The notes below the pieces were generated by a model, which was not told where the DNA came from, made no database searches, and saw nothing but the letters and a program-made list of their open reading frames with translations. A program made the translations under genes and the position numbers. Of a stretch of 8,131 nt of DNA, positions 7,438-8,131 are shown in pieces; positions within the stretch are counted from its first letter, which is position 1; every line of letters starts with the position of its first letter. Source of the stretch: Nitratireductor sp. (GTDB lineage Bacteria; Pseudomonadota; Alphaproteobacteria; Rhizobiales; Rhizobiaceae); the NCBI GenBank assembly GCA_020441735.1, contig JAGRLQ010000273.1, forward strand, positions 1 through 8,131. The letters are read 5' to 3'.

Positions 7438-7488
7438 CCTTTGCGGAAGACTGCTTCCGTCTGGCAATCATTGCATGCAGCCCAAAGG
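7438..7488 (-). promoter_or_regulatory. structured 5' leader of hsp20, possible RNA thermosensor
   Basis: In the minus-strand leader a perfect 6-bp hairpin, CGGAAG/CTTCCG with loop CAGT, occupies 7444-7459. Directly against it, CAAAGG (7438-7443) can pair with CCTTTG (7483-7488), enclosing the hairpin. The structure ends 14 nt before the hsp20 ATG and would hide the purine-rich AAAGGG, while GGACAGGA nearer the start stays free. It does not show the classic ROSE anti-Shine-Dalgarno motif. Pairing is seen; thermosensing is inference. Confidence 0.4.
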
Positions 7489-7506
7489 CACCGCATTCAG
7501 GTCATG

Positions 7507-7535
7507 ATATGGGTGCAAACGGTACAGGGTTCAAG
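7507..7535 (-). promoter_or_regulatory. RpoH (sigma-32) type heat-shock promoter of hsp20
   Basis: On the minus strand CTTGAA (7530-7535) is followed by a 16-nt spacer and CCCATAT (7507-7513), a close match to the alphaproteobacterial RpoH pattern (CTTGAA, about 16-18 nt, C-rich CCATAT-like -10). Transcription would start near 7500, giving a leader of about 75-80 nt to ATG 7423. The fit in sequence, spacing, orientation and the nature of the gene makes this the best-supported promoter in the window. Confidence 0.75.
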
Positions 7536-7662
7536 ATTTCGGCTGCGCGAACGGACGTGCCTTCTGAAGGCAACTCTCCACCATTGGTATGAGAAGAAAC
7601 GCTGATTCCTGCTGAAGGGATGACAAACGCCATCCCGGCCATTATCAAGCGTGACATATTTG

Positions 7663-7673
7663 TGATTGAATCA
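7663..7673. promoter_or_regulatory. palindrome upstream of glcB, candidate operator
   Basis: TGATT-G-AATCA is a perfect 5+1+5 inverted repeat, 55 nt before the glcB ATG. It sits in an AT-rich patch where a promoter would be expected. It may bind a regulator of glyoxylate or acetate use, but no family-specific site is recognised and 11-bp palindromes also occur by chance. Confidence 0.25.
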
Positions 7674-7686
7674 AACCAGTTCCACT

Positions 7687-7701
7687 CGCCGGTTCCCGGC
7701 G
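7687..7701 (+). other. GC-rich hairpin in the glcB leader
   Basis: CGCCGG (7687-7692) and CCGGCG (7696-7701) form a 6-bp stem with a 3-nt TTC loop. It lies 16 nt before the GGAGGGG ribosome-binding site (7718-7724) and has no T-run, so it is not an intrinsic terminator. It could stabilise or shape the glcB leader. Confidence 0.35.
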
Positions 7702-7728
7702 GATCAAGGAAAATTCCGGAGGGGATTT

Positions 7729-8131
7729 ATGAGTGCAGCAAAAACTGCGGCGCGGGTGAAGGCCGGCAGCCTCGATGTCGACAAGAAACTCTATGATTTC
7801 ATCAACAAGGAAGTCCTGCCCGGAACCGGAGTGCGGGAGAAATCCTTCTGGTCGGGCTTCGGCAAGATCGTCAATGCGCTGACGCCGAAAAACCGGGAAC
7901 TGCTGGCGCGCCGCGACGAGTTGCAAAAGCAGATCGACCAGTGGCATCTCGACAATCCCGGCAGGCATTCCGATCTCAAGGCTTACAAGTCCTTTCTGAA
8001 GAAGATCGGTTATCTGGTGCCGGAAGGAAAAGCCTTTTCGGTAACGACCTCCAAAGTGGATGACGAGCTCACCACCATTGCCGGGCCGCAGCTTGTCGTT
8101 CCGGTCATGAATGCGCGCTATGCGCTGAACG
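7729..8131 (+). CDS. glcB: Malate synthase G, N-terminal part (cut by the window edge)
   Basis: Malate synthase G condenses glyoxylate with acetyl-CoA to make malate, the second step of the glyoxylate bypass, in the cytoplasm as a monomer. Only the first 134 residues of an expected 720 or so are present. They match GlcB closely: EVLPGTG near residues 28-34, a helical stretch with NRELLARRDELQ, then WHLDNPG, AYKSFLKKIGYLVPEG and AGPQLVVPVMNARYALN (118-134). This is the N-terminal helical clasp region; the TIM-barrel active site lies beyond the window. The start is firm: ATG 7729 has GGAGGGG at 7718-7724, 4 nt upstream. It is divergent from hsp20. Isocitrate lyase is not nearby. Confidence 0.95.
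   Translation, partial: MSAAKTAARVKAGSLDVDKKLYDFINKEVLPGTGVREKSFWSGFGKIVNALTPKNRELLARRDELQKQIDQWHLDNPGRHSDLKAYKSFLKKIGYLVPEGKAFSVTTSKVDDELTTIAGPQLVVPVMNARYALN

Larger units (their letters stand above)
7424..7728. other. divergent hsp20-glcB intergenic region
   Basis: This 305-bp gap holds no supportable gene. The left part carries the hsp20 leader and RpoH promoter on the minus strand. The right part belongs to glcB and contains three dyads: GGGATG/CATCCC around an 8-nt loop (7617-7636), the palindrome TGATTGAATCA (7663-7673) and a 6-bp GC hairpin (7687-7701). The middle (about 7536-7616) shows nothing clear. No sigma-70 pair with good spacing was found for glcB. Confidence 0.6.

Overview
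The window reads as chromosomal DNA from an alphaproteobacterium, most likely of the order Hyphomicrobiales (Rhizobiales). The basis is the gene order nrnC-lptC-lptA-lptB-rpoN-hpf-ptsN, an NrnC-type exonuclease, an Hsp20/DUF1150 pair and a malate synthase G. Codon use is GC-rich and fairly even. I see no insertion sequence, phage gene, integrase or CRISPR array. The genus cannot be fixed by reading alone.

Layout. Bases 1-63 are the 5' 63 nt of a tRNA-Arg(CCG) gene on the minus strand, cut by the window edge. Reading away from it on the plus strand are nrnC (short-RNA exonuclease), lptC, lptA and lptB (three parts of the lipopolysaccharide export machine), rpoN (sigma-54), hpf (long-form ribosome hibernation factor) and ptsN (EIIA-Ntr). 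ptsN converges on a minus-strand pair, hsp20 followed by a DUF1150 gene. A 305-bp divergent region then separates hsp20 from glcB (malate synthase G), which is cut by the right edge after 134 residues.

How the genes fit together. lptC and lptA overlap by 4 bp (GTGA) and lptB follows after 6 bp, so the three Lpt genes form a tight unit. The rpoN, hpf and ptsN block groups nitrogen/carbon-stress transcription, ribosome hibernation and the nitrogen phosphotransferase signal, an arrangement widely conserved in proteobacteria. The hsp20/DUF1150 pair looks heat-inducible: an RpoH-like promoter lies upstream, a foldable leader precedes the start codon, and the DUF1150 ribosome-binding site overlaps the hsp20 stop.

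What stands out. The genes are housekeeping, and I did not find a new multi-gene system. The unusual points are: (1) LptC carries a cytoplasmic His/Gln/Pro-rich extension of about 170 residues before its membrane helix; (2) LptB has a proline-rich basic extension of about 84 residues and a plausible internal GTG start; (3) hsp20 has a good RpoH promoter and a structured leader that may act as an RNA thermosensor; (4) the gene usually labelled 'ribonuclease D' matches NrnC.
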